Origin: Roseiarcus sp963816065
GTDB lineage: Bacteria > Pseudomonadota > Alphaproteobacteria > Rhizobiales > Beijerinckiaceae
Direction: 5' to 3'
DNA length: 64,000 nt
NCBI GenBank assembly: GCA_963816065.1
Contig: CAWFJG010000030.1
Coordinates: forward strand, 310,001 to 374,000
A program made the translations under genes and the position numbers. The notes below the pieces were generated by a model. That model did no database searches and was not told the DNA's origin. It saw only the letters and a list, made by a program, of their open reading frames with translations. This document shows positions 11,201 through 20,582 of this stretch, one piece after another (positions within the stretch are counted from its first letter, which is position 1; each line of letters opens with the position of its first letter).

Positions 11201-12026
11201 CTATTCGACTGAGACGAAGTCGATCAACGATATCGGCGGCTTCCAGTTCGGCATCGACGAGGGCCTGTACAACATCAATAACTCGAAGATGAATGTCCAT
11301 CTCGGGTTGACCGCGGGCGAGGCGTTCGCGAGTTCGTCGAACTGTTCAACACACCGGGTGTGTTTCAGTCCGCGGGCGGCGTGACGTCCAACGCCAACGT
11401 TCCGTTCTACGGCGTCTATGCCGCCTTGACCGGAAACGGGCTTGCCGCCACCTTCCAATGGCGTCGCAACCTGTTCGATTTGAGCTTGACCGACCCGGCG
11501 CTCGGCACTCAGGGCCCGCAAAAGCTGAACGCCCAGGGCAACACGGAATCGGTGGACGTCGGATACCAGATCCCGTTCGGAAACGGGTATTCGTTCACGC
11601 CCGCAGTGGCGTTCTTCTTCACCCAGACGAACGTGGACAGCCTCGCCGTCGGGGTGACCGGCCCCGCTTCGATCTTCCAGTTCGATGCGCTCAACAGCAC
11701 GCTCGGCCGGTTCGGCGGACGTATCGCGACCTCCTATACCCTGAACGAGAATCTGTTCCTGGTTCCTTATCTGACGATCAACGCGTGGCATGAGTTCCAG
11801 GGCAAGTCGACCACCAACTTCTCGCAGCCGGTCGCGCTTGCAGCGGGCGTGGCGCCCGTGCCGTCCGTCATCACGAGCAGCGTCGGAACCTTCGGCCAGG
11901 TGAGCCTTGGCTTCGCCACCCAGTCGCCGAAGTCCGGGCTTCACCACCTATCTGCAGGCCGATATGCGGGTCGGTTCGAACATGCAGGGCTGGGGAGTCA
12001 TCGGCGGTTTACGATATAGCTACTGA
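5284..12026 (+). CDS. Giant type Va autotransporter with tandem autotransporter-associated repeats (six frameshifts)
   Basis: Joined across frameshifts, this is about 2,247 residues. Order: a long signal peptide (hydrophobic stretch IAALAFMGVLALSAPAGAQS), a Gly-rich segment to about residue 200, about twelve repeats of roughly 95 residues with motifs such as NGYTGATTVN, DLGGFAQTIN and LSGGTIQNGSL, an Asn/Gly-rich helix region, and a C-terminal outer-membrane barrel that starts near YGGIWSRAGG and ends ...GWGVIGGLRYSY. The terminal aromatic residue and Asn/Gly-rich beta-helix passenger are typical of surface adhesins. Frame changes are near 5855, 6190, 6830, 7358, 11330 and 11935. Each restores an uninterrupted family match, so they are probably sequence errors. 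I prefer the ATG at 5284; 5221-5269 are alternatives. Confidence 0.85.
6650..9970 (+). repeat. About twelve tandem repeats of roughly 285 bp encoding the autotransporter passenger
   Basis: A recurring DNA unit encoding DLGG(F/V)(A/G)QTIN...LSGGTI...GSLTSSGGI(V/A)STGG...LTANGGTTTLLGTN(G/A)YTGATTVN repeats at about 6662, 6951, 7239, 7520, 7802, 8085, 8370, 8651, 8937, 9222, 9509 and 9780, a spacing of 271-289 bases. Units are similar but not identical. The high similarity will favour recombination, copy-number change and misassembly. Confidence 0.85.
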
Positions 12027-12099
12027 CCGGAGGACATGTTAGGGAACCGGCAAGGCCGGGTGGGGTTAGTCGACCGCGGGGGCGGATCGGAGAGAAGCT

Positions 12100-12484
12100 A
12101 TGTCCAAGTCGCCACTCGTAATGCTCGCAGCGCTGCTGGGGGCAGGTCTCATCAGTTCAGCCGCCTTCGCGCAGTCCGCGGGAATTTTCGCGGGCGCCGA
12201 GTGCCGCGAAGCCAAGCTAAACCGCGTCATCGAAGGCAAGGTGCTTTCGACCGATGTGGTCATCGTCTGCAAACGCACCGATCAGTTGAAGACGGCGTTG
12301 CAGAATGACGGCAATCACGATCGCCGCCCCGACGCCGAAGCCCGTTCAGGCGCAGGCCAAGCCAGCGCCGGCAGCCGACAAGCGCAAGACCGAGCACCTG
12401 GCGTTCACCGCGCCGGTTCAGGAGGATCGGGAATGCGCCATGCTGAACTGCCCGACCTATGTCCTGACCGGCGTCGGCGACTGA
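12100..12484 (+). CDS. Small secreted protein of unknown function (one frameshift)
   Basis: The first part is a clear signal peptide (ALLGAGLISSAAFAQ) followed by a short domain with AECREAKLNR and VVIVCKRTDQLK. In the first frame the sequence then becomes Arg-rich nonsense, but the +1 frame from about 12305 continues with an Ala/Pro linker and ends DRECAMLNCPTYVLTGVGD at 12482. A single indel near 12300 therefore joins the two into about 128 residues with Cys residues in both halves. I do not recognise a family. It follows the autotransporter by 73 bases in the same direction. Confidence 0.6.
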
Positions 12485-12669
12485 CGGCTCGGGACGCGGA
12501 GAGCGTGGGCGCGTAGGCAGGTTTGCGCCGATTTTTTTCGATCGTCGCGGGCTTTCAAGGCGACGTTGTCGAACGTATGGTGTCGGATAGCGGGAAGGCG
12601 AAGCTTGGCCCTTCGATCGGAAGGGCGGGAACGTTCCGCAAGCGGGCTCCAGTCGGGGAACTGGCGGCG

Positions 12670-14270
12670 ATGATGGGACGTTGGGCGCGTCTGGCGCTGG
12701 TGTTCGCGGCGGTCCTCGGCGCCGCCGGAGCGGCGTCGGCCCGCCAAGCGGGCATGGCCCCGCTGACCTCGAGCGCCGCTAACGATGGGCGCCCATCGTG
12801 TCCCAACAAAAGGACGTTCTGGTCGCACAACTGGACGATGCGGCGGGCTGGGAGCACGCCAAGGCCTCCAACAGCATCGACGAACTGCAGGCGTTCAAGC
12901 ACTTCTTCCCAACTTCGCCGCATATCGCCGAGGCGGACAAGGCGATCGCCGTTTTGCAGGCCGCAGCGGAGGAAGCGAAACGGAAAGAGGCCGAGGCCGA
13001 AAGAGCCAGGCAGGCGGCGGCGGAGGCGGAAAAGCGGAAGCAGGACGACGCCGAAAGGGCGAAGCAGGCCGCCGCGGCGGCTGCCGCGGCGGAAGAGCAG
13101 CGAAAGCAGGCCGAAGCCGAAAAGGCGCGGCAGGCGGCGGCGGACGCAGAGAAGCGAAAGCAGGACGAAGCCGAAAAGGCCAGGCAGGCGGCTGCAGCCG
13201 CCGCGGCGGCGGAAGAACAGCGAAAGCAGGCGGAAGCCGAAAAGGCAAAGCAGGCCGCCGCGGCAGCAGCGGCGGCCGAAGAGCAGCGGAAGCAGGCCGC
13301 GGCGGCGGAGGACAAGCGGAAGCAGGAGGAAGCCGAAAGGGCCAGCCAGGCAGCGGCGGAAGCCGCGGCGAAGGCGAAGGCGCAGGAGGAGACGTGCCAG
13401 CGCGAGGCCGCAGACGTCGCCGATTTCGTCCAGGCGCGCAGCATGGACGCCCTCAATGCGTTGCGGACGCGCGCTGTCTGCCCCAAGACCTTCGCGGCGA
13501 TCGACAAGGGGTTGCGAGACGTCCAGGTTCAGGAGTGCGACTCCGAGCGGTCCCAGGTGCGCGATCTCGGAACCGATCTCGACGCCTTGAAGAAGGCCGT
13601 CGCCGGATTTAGCTGCGATGCGGTGGCGGTGGCCGCCCGCGGCCGCATTGCGCAGCTCGAGCAGGAGGCGGCGCGTGTCGCCAAGGCGTGCGACGACGCC
13701 AGACATCAGGTCGATACTACGATCGACAGCTTTGCCGCCGGCGCCCGGGACAAGCTTGCGGCATACCTGACGCGCTCCGAATGTCCGGACGCGCAGGCCG
13801 ACGCGCAGCAAAGGATCAGCGACATCGACGAGCGCGTGAGCAACGCGCAGGACCAGCTGAAGAAACTGGGGTGCTACAAGGTCGAGCCGGCGAGCAAGCG
13901 GTTCGACCTCGAGACGCAGAACGCGATCGTCCGATTTCAGCGCGGCGCGAAACTCAGCGTCGACGGGACGCATTTGTCCCCGGACTTCATGCAAACGCTG
14001 GCCAGTTATACCGGCGGGGACGCTTGCCCGGCGCTGGCGTCCATCCCGCCGGCGGAGACGCCGAGTGAGACGCCGCGGGAGAGGCCGCGCGAAGCGCCGC
14101 GCGCGCCCTTGCGCCAGCGGGCCGAGCCGGAACCGGGGCCCCGCGCCGAGCCGCGCAAGCGACGGTTGGAGGCGGAGGGCAGCGGGGCGCCGCAGCCCCG
14201 TCACGCGGCGCCGGCTGCGCCGGCGGCGGCCCCAAGCGCCCCGAAGCCCTCGGTCTTCATACCGAACTGA
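12670..14270 (+). CDS. Secreted Ala/Glu/Lys-rich coiled-coil protein with peptidoglycan-binding-like C-terminal region (one frameshift)
   Basis: The ATG at 12670 opens a signal peptide (GRWARLALVFAAVLGAAGAASA). A frameshift between about 12781 and 12797 connects it to a long frame starting around SQQKDVLVAQLDDAAGWEHAK. Next comes about 140 residues of alternating AEEQRKQAEAEKA-type heptads (a long charged coiled coil), then a Cys-containing helical region. A segment with LKKLGCYKVEPASKRFDLETQ and AIVRFQRG resembles peptidoglycan-binding domain 1. The protein ends in a Pro/Arg/Ala-rich tail. It is convergent with the PpkA-type kinase (21 bases apart). An envelope role linked to the T6SS is inference from position. 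Confidence 0.75.
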
Positions 14271-14291
14271 GGACGCCCGCCTAACTAACGC

Positions 14292-16919
14292 TCAGTTGAC
14301 CACCATGAAGAAGTCGGCGCCGACAGCCGCCGCCGCGGACTTCGCCTGTTCGACAAGCGCGGGCGCGAGCGCCTTCAGGTCTCCGGAGCGGAAAGTGTCG
14401 AGCGCCGCGATCGGCTTGTCCGACGTCAGGGCGAGAACGAGCTGAACGGGTCCGGCAGGCCCCAAATCCCGGGGCAGCGGGAGACTGAACGTCGCCGAAT
14501 CCCCGCCGGGCTTGGGCGTGGCGTCGATGCGGTAGGCTTTGCCCTCGTTGTCGACCCGCATCAGATAGAGACGCCGGCCGCCGAGATTGGCCACCGCGCC
14601 GGTGAGCGGCCGGTTGCGGCCGACCCGGTAGTCGGCCAGCGTCACGCGCGGCGCGCTCGACGCATCGACGTCGCCGAGACGCAAGAGGTCGAGCGCCGCG
14701 CATTCGGGCGGCATGATCATGATCGGGCGCAGGCTCAATTTCGGATCGGCGCCGACCGCCTTGCGGAAAGCGTCCTCGAACCGGACGAAAGGCGCGAGCT
14801 GATCGCCGACGCTGAGATAGGCGCGATCCTGGCCGCCGGCGCCCGGCAGCGGCTTGACCAGGAAACAATCGCCGCCGTCGTAGTCGCGGATGAAGGCCGC
14901 CGCCTTGAGGTCCGCCGGAGACAGCTCGAGCTTCGCCGGCGACACGTTGAGCTTGACGGCCATCCGGCCAGCGAGCCCGCCGGCGGCAGTCGCCACGACG
15001 TCGAAGGCGAACGACCCTGCCGTCGCCGGCTTGCCGGAGATCCGGCCGTGGCCCGAGCCGAGGTCAGCGAAAGCGAGCCCTGCAGGCGGAGGTGGATCAG
15101 CCTTGAGCGTCATCGGCGAAGCGCCGGCCCCGCCGCTGAAAGCGGGCAGCTCGGCGTTATAGTCCGCCCCGACCGTCGCCGAGTCGAGGACCGCGAGCGG
15201 CAGCGATGGACGCGGCGCCTCGAGTTTGGCGGTCTCGGCCGGTTTCGCCGGCGCCGGGGGCGCGGGAATCGACTGCGGCTTGTCCGCGACCGTAAGGGAC
15301 GCCGTCATCTCGGCGCTTTTGCCGTCGCGGTTGACGGCGACGACGTGCATGGCCGCGGCGCCCGAGCGCGTTGGCGCGCCCTCGATGACGCCCCTGCCGT
15401 CGCCGAGATCGCGGAAGGTCAAGCCGTCCGGAACCTGCTCGGCGGACAGGCTCAGGCCTTTGCCGCTGGGGTCGGCGAACGCGGGCAGCTCGCTTCGATA
15501 GGGCGCGCCTACGGTCGCCGCTGGCAGGTCGAGCGCGGTTTGCCGCGCCTGGGGCGACGTATCGGGCTGCTCGACGGGCGGGCTTGGCGTCGTTGGCGGC
15601 GGGCTTGCCGGCAGGTTCGCCTCGGCCGTCGGCTGCGACGCGACCTGCTCCGGCCCGGACGCGGGCTGGGATGCGGTCTGCGGCGTCGTGGTTTGCGCGG
15701 TGTCGGTCCCCGGAGGCGCCGCGGGCGACGGAGCCGTCGCCGGCGCGCCGGAGGATCCGAGCGGGGGCAGCTTTCCGCCTTGGGCCGTTCCCCCGGCGCC
15801 CGCGGAGTCGGCCGGCGCGGGAAGCGGCGGCAGCGGGGGCAGGGCGGACGAAGGCTTGCTCGCAAGCCCAGGGGCGGCCGGACCGCCCGTCCGCGGCAGG
15901 AAATCGTCCTTGAAGACGAAGGCGACGCCGCCAAGGCTCACGAGCGCGATAGCGACGGCTGCGATTGCGACGGTCCGCCCGCTGGACGATGCCGCCGCCG
16001 CGTCCTTGGGCGCGGCAGGCGCCGCGAGGCCTCGGACGGTGTGTAGTCGCCCGGCTGCGGGAGGAAGCGATTGCGGAGTCCACTCGGCCACCGCCGCCAT
16101 GCTCGCGGGCCGATTTTCCGGCAGCGGCTGAAGCATCGATTGCAGCAGCGGCCGGAGCGCCGGATCGATATCGGAGAGGTCGGGCACGACGCGGCGCTTG
16201 TCGATGACTTCCGCCTGCGATCCGCTCATGTCGAGCGCCCGGCCGCGCGCGGCCTCCGCGAGCACCAGGCCAAGGCTGTAAATGTCGGACTTCGATGTCA
16301 CGTCGCCGCCGGCCATGCCCAGCTGCTCGGGCGAAACGTAATTGTACTTGCCGGCAAAGCCCGAGCCGATGATCGTCTTCTTGCCAACTTCGGCTGAGCG
16401 GGCGATGCCGAAGTCGATGATCTTGGCGTTGCGCACGTCGGCGTTGGGCAGAATGACGTTGTCCGACGAGATATCGCGATGAATGACGCCGAGGCTGTGC
16501 GCCGTCTCCAGCGCGGAGGCGACTCGTTTGCGAGGATGGTGAGCTCGGGCATCGACAGCGGGCCGGAGGTCAGCCGGTCGCTCAGGGACAGCCCGTCGAC
16601 GAATTCCATCGCCAGGTAGGCGCGGCCGATGATCGGATCGACGGAGAACAGGAAATAGCGGACGATCGCCTCGTGCACGAGGTTGTGGAGAATGGAGGCC
16701 TCGCGCCGAAACAGCTCCATCACTTCGTCGTTGTTGGAGAATTCGGGGCGGATCATCTTGATCGCCACGATGTCGCCGGTCTGGATGTTGAAACCGCGGT
16801 AAACCTCGCCCATGCCGCCCTGGGCGAGCATTTTTCTCGATTTCGTAGATGCCGTTGAGACGCGTCCCGGCCTTCACGCTGCCGAACGGGCGCGGCTGAA
16901 ATACGGTTTTCTCCTCCAC
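14292..16919 (-). CDS. ppkA: Transmembrane Ser/Thr protein kinase, PpkA type (two frameshifts)
   Basis: About 875 residues. The N-terminal kinase domain has the glycine loop LAQGGMGEVYRG, the VAIK lysine, the catalytic loop HRDISSDN, DFGIA and a YVSPEQLG activation segment. A Pro/Ala-rich linker and one membrane segment (VAIAAVAIALVSLGGVAFVF) follow. The outer part has two Ig/cadherin-like repeats, each with a (A/S)TVGA.Y..ELPAF core, and an unfamiliar C-terminal domain. PpkA kinases phosphorylate FHA proteins to switch on T6SS (family knowledge); tagH and pppA lie nearby. Frame changes near 16,838 (an A-run, five instead of four) and near 16,530 cancel, so the overall length stays a multiple of three. 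GTG at 16919 has GGAG 6 bases upstream. Confidence 0.85.
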   Translation of the reverse strand: MEEKTVFQPRPFGSVKAGTRLNGIYEIEKNARPGRHGRGLPRFQHPDRRHRGDQDDPPRILQQRRSDGAVSARGLHSPQPRARGDRPLFPVLRRSDHRPRLPGDGIRRRAVPERPADLRPAVDARAHHPRKRVASALETAHSLGVIHRDISSDNVILPNADVRNAKIIDFGIARSAEVGKKTIIGSGFAGKYNYVSPEQLGMAGGDVTSKSDIYSLGLVLAEAARGRALDMSGSQAEVIDKRRVVPDLSDIDPALRPLLQSMLQPLPENRPASMAAVAEWTPQSLPPAAGRLHTVRGLAAPAAPKDAAAASSSGRTVAIAAVAIALVSLGGVAFVFKDDFLPRTGGPAAPGLASKPSSALPPLPPLPAPADSAGAGGTAQGGKLPPLGSSGAPATAPSPAAPPGTDTAQTTTPQTASQPASGPEQVASQPTAEANLPASPPPTTPSPPVEQPDTSPQARQTALDLPAATVGAPYRSELPAFADPSGKGLSLSAEQVPDGLTFRDLGDGRGVIEGAPTRSGAAAMHVVAVNRDGKSAEMTASLTVADKPQSIPAPPAPAKPAETAKLEAPRPSLPLAVLDSATVGADYNAELPAFSGGAGASPMTLKADPPPPAGLAFADLGSGHGRISGKPATAGSFAFDVVATAAGGLAGRMAVKLNVSPAKLELSPADLKAAAFIRDYDGGDCFLVKPLPGAGGQDRAYLSVGDQLAPFVRFEDAFRKAVGADPKLSLRPIMIMPPECAALDLLRLGDVDASSAPRVTLADYRVGRNRPLTGAVANLGGRRLYLMRVDNEGKAYRIDATPKPGGDSATFSLPLPRDLGPAGPVQLVLALTSDKPIAALDTFRSGDLKALAPALVEQAKSAAAAVGADFFMVVN

Positions 16920-17291
16920 CGCGTTCTCCGAAACCGCCCGACGCCATACGTCGGGCCTGCTGATCGACAATCGCCTTGCGACGCCGGCTCGCCGTATGCG
17001 GCTCGCCGCGTCGAAGGTAGACCCGAAACCGACAATCGAAAACCGGCTTTCGCTGCTTCTAACCGATCTGCAATTTCGTAGCCAGCGGGCGAGCCTTGGG
17101 GATTGACGCTTCGTCCCCGATCGCCAAAGAATTCGCTAAAGCCAGGGCTTGATGACATACGGTTTAGCCCGGTTGCCCTCGCCCTGCCGCTTCGCGGCGT
17201 CCCCGGCCGCGAAGGAGGAGGACCGTCTTCTTCGGATGAGGGCCTGGGCGCGCGCAAATGTCATCCCGTTCCACGCAGACGAGGGCTTTTT
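16920..17291. other. Divergent intergenic region between ppkA and the M23 peptidase gene
   Basis: This 372-base region separates two divergent genes and should contain both promoters. I see no convincing promoter boxes, operator palindrome or small gene. The short open frames that cross it look like shadows. Confidence 0.5.
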
Positions 17292-19110
17292 GTGAAACGT
17301 CGGGTTGGATCGATGGTGCTGGCCGCCTCTGCCGTGATCGCGTGCTTCTCGGGCGGCCTGATCGCTTGGCGGCTGACGATGCGCCATGCGCGGAAGCCGA
17401 CGAGCGTGGCCGTTGCGCCGGCGCCGGAGGCGCCGAAAACGCAAACCCCGGTCAAGCTCTCCGGGATCATCGATCTGCCCGGCGATCCGGTGCTGATCAG
17501 CCGCGGGGCTGTCGCCTCCCCGAAGAGTCTGTTGATCGCGGCGCCGGCGCGGCTCACCCCGGACGCGATCAGACCGGGTTCGCCCGACTACGCCATCAGG
17601 CAGGCCTACTTCGTCAATTCGACGCTGGCTTCGACCAATGGCGGCTATATGGGCCATTTCCCGGAGGCGGGGCAGGAGGCCGACGCGCTCGCCGCCCAGC
17701 TCGCCATGAATTCGCAGCTCGCGGAGGGCCAGCAAACCCAGGCGCAGATCGACGCCGGTTCCGACGATGACGGTGGGGCCGACACGCCTCTGGACGCCGA
17801 GCTCCTCACCAGCGCCAACAGCAACAAGATCGAGATCAATTCAGGCGGCGCGCGGGGGAAGCCGCAGATTCTCGATACGGTCGTGAAGCCGATCGTAGCC
17901 GAGAAGATCGCCGATCTTCTCATCGCCAACGGCTTTACCGAGGAGAGCGCGCGGGCGATCGAGGCCGCCGCGGGCGAGCAGCTCCGCGTGCAGACCCTCC
18001 CGCAAGGCAGCGTCGCCCTGGCGGTTGGCGCTCTCGACGCGGCCGGTGACTACCGGGCTAAGCAGTTCACCATCTTCGAGAGCGGCGAGTACATTGGGAC
18101 CGTGGCGCTCGGCGAGGGCGCTGAGTATGGCGACGGGGCCGAGCCGGACATTCCGACCGAGTTGATCGACGATTCGGCCCGCGCCGCGGAAGTCGGGGCG
18201 CGCTTCACCGTTGTGGACGGCATCTACAGTGCGGGGCTACGCAACGGTGTGCCGGAGGACGTCACTCGCGAAGCGATCCAGCTTGTCGCGGCGCTCGCGG
18301 ACCTGAAGGCGCCGCTGCGTGCCGACCAGACCGTCCGCATCCTTTTCGAGCGGGAGTTTCGCGACAAGGCCAAATCGGCGGGCCGGGTCATCTACGTCGG
18401 CCTGCACGGAGACGCCCTCGACGTCGACTGCTATGTGTTCGAGGAGAGCGATGGGCGGTTCCGCTGCTTCAATCCCAAGGCGGAGACTCAAACGCCAACC
18501 TCCGAGGCGCGGCCACGATCGGGGGTCGAGAGTTCTGGGCAGCAGCGGCGCCGCCAGCGTCGGCGGCATTCTCGCGCCGATCAAGGGTGCGCCGGTGACG
18601 TCGCTGTTCGGGATGCGGTTCCATCCCATCTTGCACATTCTCCGGTTGCACGCCGGCATCGATTTCGGATCGCCGATCGGCTCGCCGGTCCGTGCTTCGG
18701 CCGACGGCAAGATCGAGATCGCCGGACCGGTCTCCGGCTTTGGTAACCACATCCGCATCCAGCACGATGGCTTCGAGACGTCGTACTCGCATCTCTCGGA
18801 AATCCCCAATTCGATCAAACCGGGCGTCGCGGTCAAACAGGGCGACATCATAGCCCTTTCGGGCAACACCGGACTGTCGACCGGACCGCACCTCCACTTC
18901 GAGTTCTATCTGAATCGCGCCGCCGCCGATCCGCTTCCCCATCTCGGATCGGAGGTGCAGGCGACAGCGCCGACCGCGGTCGCCATGTCGAGTTCGCCCT
19001 CGTTTTCGCCCGCTGGGGGCCCTTCTGCGGGCGTAACCGGGATGGAAATCGCGGCCTTCCCGGCGATCAAATCTTATATCGACGGCGAGATCGCGGACCT
19101 AACGAAGTGA
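17292..19110 (+). CDS. Membrane-anchored M23 (LytM-type) metallopeptidase (one frameshift)
   Basis: About 606 residues once a frameshift between 18,490 and 18,560 is corrected; the span is one base over a multiple of three, which fits one inserted base. A membrane anchor near the start (MVLAASAVIACFSGGLIAW) is followed by a long region with LysM/OapA-like character. The C-terminal M23 domain carries HAGIDFGSPIG (zinc ligands His and Asp) and the GPHLHFEF motif with the HxH pair. M23 enzymes cut peptidoglycan cross-bridges. The GTG start at 17292 has GAGGG 6 bases upstream. It is divergent from ppkA and convergent with pppA (6-base gap), so it could open the wall for T6SS assembly or be general cell-wall machinery. 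Confidence 0.82.
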
Positions 19111-19116
19111 TTGGGA

Positions 19117-19869
19117 TCAGGCGGGAGGCGGAGATGCGAAGGGCGCCTGATCGCAATCCACCAGGACGATGGAGACGTTGTCGCTCGCCCCGCGCCCAAG
19201 CGTCAGTTTAAGGAGGCTGTCGCAAACTTCCTGGGGATCGGCTGCAGCCAGCCCGTTGGCGATCTCGTCGTCGCTCACGTGCGCGACCAACCCGTCGCTG
19301 CACAGCAGGAACCGGTCCCCGGCTTGGACTGCTCCATCCACGATCTCGAGTTCGGCCTGATCGGCGGCGCCGAGCGCGCGCGTAATCACGTTTCGTCCGG
19401 GCCATGTCCGCGCCTGTTCCTTGGTGATCACTCCGCGATCGACAAGCTCCTGGACCTCGGAGTGGTCGCGCGTCACCTGAGAGAGCCTCGAGTTGCGAAA
19501 GAGATAGGCGCGGCTGTCGCCGCACCAGACACAGGCGTAGTGGCCGCCGTGAATAATGAGCGCGACCAGCGTCGTGCCGATGATTCGACGGTCTTGCGCA
19601 CGCGCGAGGCTCCTCAGCTGTGCGTTGACGCCGATGATCTTCTGTTCGAAAGCGGTCAGAAAGGCGCTGGCCGAGTCATCGTGGGGAAGCGTGTCCAGCG
19701 CCTGCACCACGGCTTGGCTGGCGATGTCGCCGTTGCCGTAGCCGCCCATACCGTCCGATACGGCCCAAAGGCCGATGGCTGGCCGCGCCAGGACGCTGTC
19801 CTCGTTGTGTTCGCGAACCCGTCCGACGTCGGTGACGCAGCCAACCCGGAAAGCGAACTGCTCGATCAC
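19117..19869 (-). CDS. pppA: PP2C-family Ser/Thr phosphatase PppA (T6SS control)
   Basis: This 250-residue protein has all PP2C signatures: REHNEDS near residue 19, VSDGMGGYGNG, GDSRAYLF, LLCSDGL and a final SDNVSIVLVD. These provide the acidic metal ligands of the active site. PppA removes phosphate from T6SS FHA proteins and opposes PpkA (family knowledge). It overlaps the end of tagF by the ATGA arrangement at 19866-19869, so it is translationally coupled, and it is the last gene of the tagH-pppA run. Confidence 0.93.
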   Translation of the reverse strand: MIEQFAFRVGCVTDVGRVREHNEDSVLARPAIGLWAVSDGMGGYGNGDIASQAVVQALDTLPHDDSASAFLTAFEQKIIGVNAQLRSLARAQDRRIIGTTLVALIIHGGHYACVWCGDSRAYLFRNSRLSQVTRDHSEVQELVDRGVITKEQARTWPGRNVITRALGAADQAELEIVDGAVQAGDRFLLCSDGLVAHVSDDEIANGLAAADPQEVCDSLLKLTLGRGASDNVSIVLVDCDQAPFASPPPA

Positions 19870-20573
19870 GTCGACTCTCCTGAAGAAGCGGACGTCGCTT
19901 CGGCGAATGCGCCGGTGAGGAAGTCAGAAAAACGGGTCGGCGGCGGTAGTCCGATATAGGACAGAGCGCAGGGGGGGAAGCCCTCGCCGCCGATCGTCCA
20001 CCAGAATGTCTGCGAGGCGAAGGTGCGGCGGTGACCGAAGCGCCGGGCCGCGAGAAAAGCCGTCGGCGGCTGGCTAGCGGCGGTTTCGACCAGGATGCCG
20101 CCATCGGTCAGTTCCCGGCAGCCGAGGGAATTCACGGAGCGGGCATAGAGCGCCGGGGGCGGCAGGGCCCCCAGCGCATCGGTGACCGCCTCCAGCGTCG
20201 CGCCCGTGTCCAGCGCGCTGAGCAACAGCGACTCCGCGTGGTCGCACCATGGACCGTTGTCGTCGATCTCGGGCGGCGCGAGGGCGTCGAGGTCGCCGGA
20301 GGCGAAGATGGTGAGCGGGAAGGCGCGTCCGACCCCGTCGACCGAGGGCATGACGGCGCCGATCAGGGCGTCGCCGCAGAGATCGGCTCCGAGCCAGTAA
20401 CGCCAGATCGGCGCGCGATTGTAGCTTTCCGCCCAGCCTGCGCCGCCTGCCTGCTTGGAGGTCGCGACGCTGGACTGGAGCCAGGGCTCCCATGTCTCGA
20501 GGAAGCGGCGCGGCGCATTGACGGCGATGAAGTCTCGCTTGGCCGGTAGCTTTCCGAATAAGCCGGCGCTCAT
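19866..20573 (-). CDS. tagF: T6SS-associated protein TagF (ImpM family)
   Basis: The 235-residue protein starts with MSAGLFGKLPAKRDF, a typical TagF/ImpM opening, and has the RYWLGADLCGDALIGAVMPSVD and GRAFPLTIF stretches of the family. TagF is a post-translational repressor of T6SS in the species studied, acting in the threonine phosphorylation network or by binding Fha (family knowledge). It lies 9 bases after the tssM stop and overlaps pppA by 4 bases. Confidence 0.9.
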   Translation of the reverse strand: MSAGLFGKLPAKRDFIAVNAPRRFLETWEPWLQSSVATSKQAGGAGWAESYNRAPIWRYWLGADLCGDALIGAVMPSVDGVGRAFPLTIFASGDLDALAPPEIDDNGPWCDHAESLLLSALDTGATLEAVTDALGALPPPALYARSVNSLGCRELTDGGILVETAASQPPTAFLAARRFGHRRTFASQTFWWTIGGEGFPPCALSYIGLPPPTRFSDFLTGAFAEATSASSGEST

Positions 20574-20582
20574 ATCTTTGCC

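Noticed and set aside
8409..11300. 963-residue minus-strand open frame opposite the autotransporter
   Set aside because: It is the reverse-strand shadow of the repeat-rich passenger, with Arg/Asp-rich composition repeating in step with the sense repeats. It has no ribosome site or domain.
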